Notes under the pieces: generated by a model
What the model was told of the DNA's origin: nothing
The model's database searches: none
Seen by the model: the letters and a program-made list of their open reading frames with translations, nothing else
Part shown: positions 62,101-64,000 of the stretch, piece after piece
Position numbering within the stretch: the stretch's first letter is position 1
Layout: each line of letters starts with the position of its first letter
Assembly (NCBI GenBank): GCA_004123355.1
Contig: SCHM01000001.1
Coordinates: 12,596,193 to 12,660,192, forward strand
Source of the DNA: Amphirosellinia nigrospora
Taxonomy: Eukaryota > Ascomycota > Sordariomycetes > Xylariales > Xylariaceae
Length of the DNA stretch: 64,000 nt
Direction of reading: 5' to 3'
Translations under genes and position numbers: made by a program

Positions 62101-64000
62101 TAACCACGATCCTCGGAGATACAATCAGAGGGCGGCATCTCTCACATGGGGACTAGATCGTAGAAGTTTCAGAACGCCACAATAGCTCGATGTTTCTGAT
62201 GAGAGTGCCACATCGGACCCGACACTCCGGAATGCAAAACTAATGGACTTCAATCGACAAGAAGCTGGCATGATTCGGCATCGAGAAAAGGTACGGGTAC
62301 GTGTCTCTCATCTCCTGAGTGGCGTCAGTGCTGACCTGAATCAGCATACATTATGATACCAAACAAGCAAATGGGGACGCCTCATCTATCTGCGTAATGC
62401 AAAGACCTTTTTAGTCCCTGGCTATAGACAAGCAGGATGATCGATCCCATCTCGCATTGTGAATTTGCCCGTTTTCTCCTCACGCGGCTACTATTTTTAT
62501 TTTCACATAGTAAAACAGGGCTAAAATCGGCGAACCACGTTCCGCGGAAATACAGTTCGTCGAAGGTAAGGATAGGTAGTCGAAGATATATGACATGTCA
62601 CACACACTTCATGTCGAGATGAGCCCACATTGAGATCGAGGGGTTGCGAAACCACCACATCTGGAACTACCTGCACTGCCGAGCGTCTCGGTTATCGGAC
62701 GCATATACTACACTAGTTACCAGGAACCGAGTTCTCGTTACTCTCTAAAAAAAAGCCGAGGATAACCATCCAGCCAATGACCCGGAGAAAGAAACAAACA
62801 AAGCAAACAAAAATCGGACGGGATAGGTAGGTAGCATAGATGCGTGTACGGCGTCTGGCTTAGCGCGAAGGTACTCCAACTACCAGTTACCGGGTACTCG
62901 AGCAGCCGAGAGAGGATCGTAGAAACGCCGTAATTTGTATCAGTAAACATAATGGATACGGTATTCGCTACGGCATCTACTGGTCGACCACGACGGCAGG
63001 CAGGCAGGCAAGCGGCACATTACACCAGGCTATACTCATCGGGATGTTTTTTGGTACTCTCGTGGTGTGCATGTATGTCTCAGAAATCCCCCAACGGCGC
63101 CGAGGTCACGGGACGCGCGCATCGCAGCATATGCAGTAAGCAAGCATTCAGTGGGCCGACCGTGAGATAGCTCTCTCTCGCAAACTAAAGTTGAACCAAT
63201 CTCAGCTCGTCGGCGGGTGACAAATTGGTCAGGCGCTCGCTAGCAGCACTTGGGGGCCGACGCCACCCCGGCCGACCCGTAGGCCTGGTTACTGGCTTCT
63301 ACCTACCGTATCTACTACTTACTTATAGGTGTAGGAGAGGGGATAAAAATATAGATGTAGATTACTGAACGGAATTTCCCTCTTCCCGGCTAGATTAACC
63401 GAGATCGGTATAAGTTTCCCGTGAGTGTATTACACAGCTGTTTGTTGGTTTGTCTGTAAACGCACGTGTATGTGTGAGATCGGGAGGCGGCAAGATAAAC
63501 AAATGGGCCAAAACCTCCTATTTGAACAATTGTGTTCATTGCATTGTGTCGTGTCCAGCGTCACCTGAAAAAGGGTCTTGCAAGGGTACGTAATATTAGG
63601 CCAAGGAATGAAGTTAGTTGTCGTCGACGGGTAGAACCGCTATTCGGAAAGGTCTGGACGCGCAACTTACCAACCACTACGGCGAGAGGTGTGGGCAAGC
63701 ATTCCCCACAGTGCTGATGCTCATGTCTTACACCATACGCAAGCAAGCTGGCGGCAGCGCTGCCATGACCCGACGTGGGCGTGTGTCGTGGGTGGTGGCA
63801 TGTTGCGGAACACATGACACAAAACGGCATGCGGGTTTGTTTTTATCCCCACAAAGCGCACCGATAGAACCGAGTAGGAGATGGGATGGCATCTGTTGGC
63901 GAAGAGGGTGACAATGGCAGTGGATGCGATATCGAGAGCTGAGAAGTGGTGATCATCGGAACAGGAGCCGCATGAGCGTCCGTCCGTGTCCAGTAAACGC
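59127..64000. other. Gene-poor tract, right end
   Basis: No complete gene is recognised in 4.9 kb. A minus-strand stretch at about 61560-62230 looks coding-like over several short blocks separated by stops, but I cannot name a family. The rest has only short frames. Poly-T/A-rich sequence lies at about 61140-61340. Confidence 0.5.

Overview
The window looks like nuclear DNA of a filamentous ascomycete (Pezizomycotina). The evidence is short GT...AG introns of about 50-100 bp inside conserved genes, a Zn2Cys6/Fungal_trans_2 regulator, a DUF3824 protein, a 2EXR protein, a fungal P450 and a Ty3/Gypsy LTR retrotransposon. No species can be named from the sequence alone. I recognise thirteen host protein genes, one LTR element and one small non-autonomous DNA transposon.

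Layout. 1-5985 is gene-free except for an 815-bp hAT-like MITE (4251-5065). 5986-8365 (-) is glutamate-cysteine ligase, the first step of glutathione synthesis. 9879-16362 is a catabolic-looking module: an APC-family permease (-), a nitrilase (+, divergent from the permease) and a Zn2Cys6 regulator (-, convergent with the nitrilase). 18242-18759 (+) is a peroxisomal SCP2 protein. 19943-24049 (+) is the FG nucleoporin Nup2/Nup61, convergent with spermidine synthase (25020-26994, -). 28343-31738 (-) is a DUF3824 protein. 34197-35445 (-) is a 2EXR protein and 36556-38288 (-) a cytochrome P450. 39196-44969 is a Ty3/Gypsy element with near-identical LTRs. 45543-45866 (-) is a small secreted cysteine-rich protein. 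48916-49705 (+) is a Pab2/PABPN1-type RNA-binding protein. 56279-57784 (-) is the CSA/ERCC8 (Ckn1/Rad28) repair factor, divergent from a probable Rrn10-like Pol I UAF subunit (58354-59126, +). The tracts 49.7-56.3 kb and 59.1-64 kb are gene-poor.

Two cross-cutting points. First, almost every long conserved gene keeps its expected protein sequence only if the reading frame changes by one base at one or more sites outside introns. The same pattern in glutathione, spermidine, nucleoporin, repair and RNA-binding genes points to residual sequence or assembly indels rather than to a dozen independent pseudogenes. Exact protein ends and lengths below are therefore provisional. Second, I see no clearly new multi-gene system. 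The most unusual items are the hAT-like MITE built from a palindromic AT repeat, the permease-nitrilase-regulator module with GATA-type motifs in its shared promoter, the secreted eight-cysteine protein beside a fresh LTR insertion, and the divergent Rrn10-like protein.
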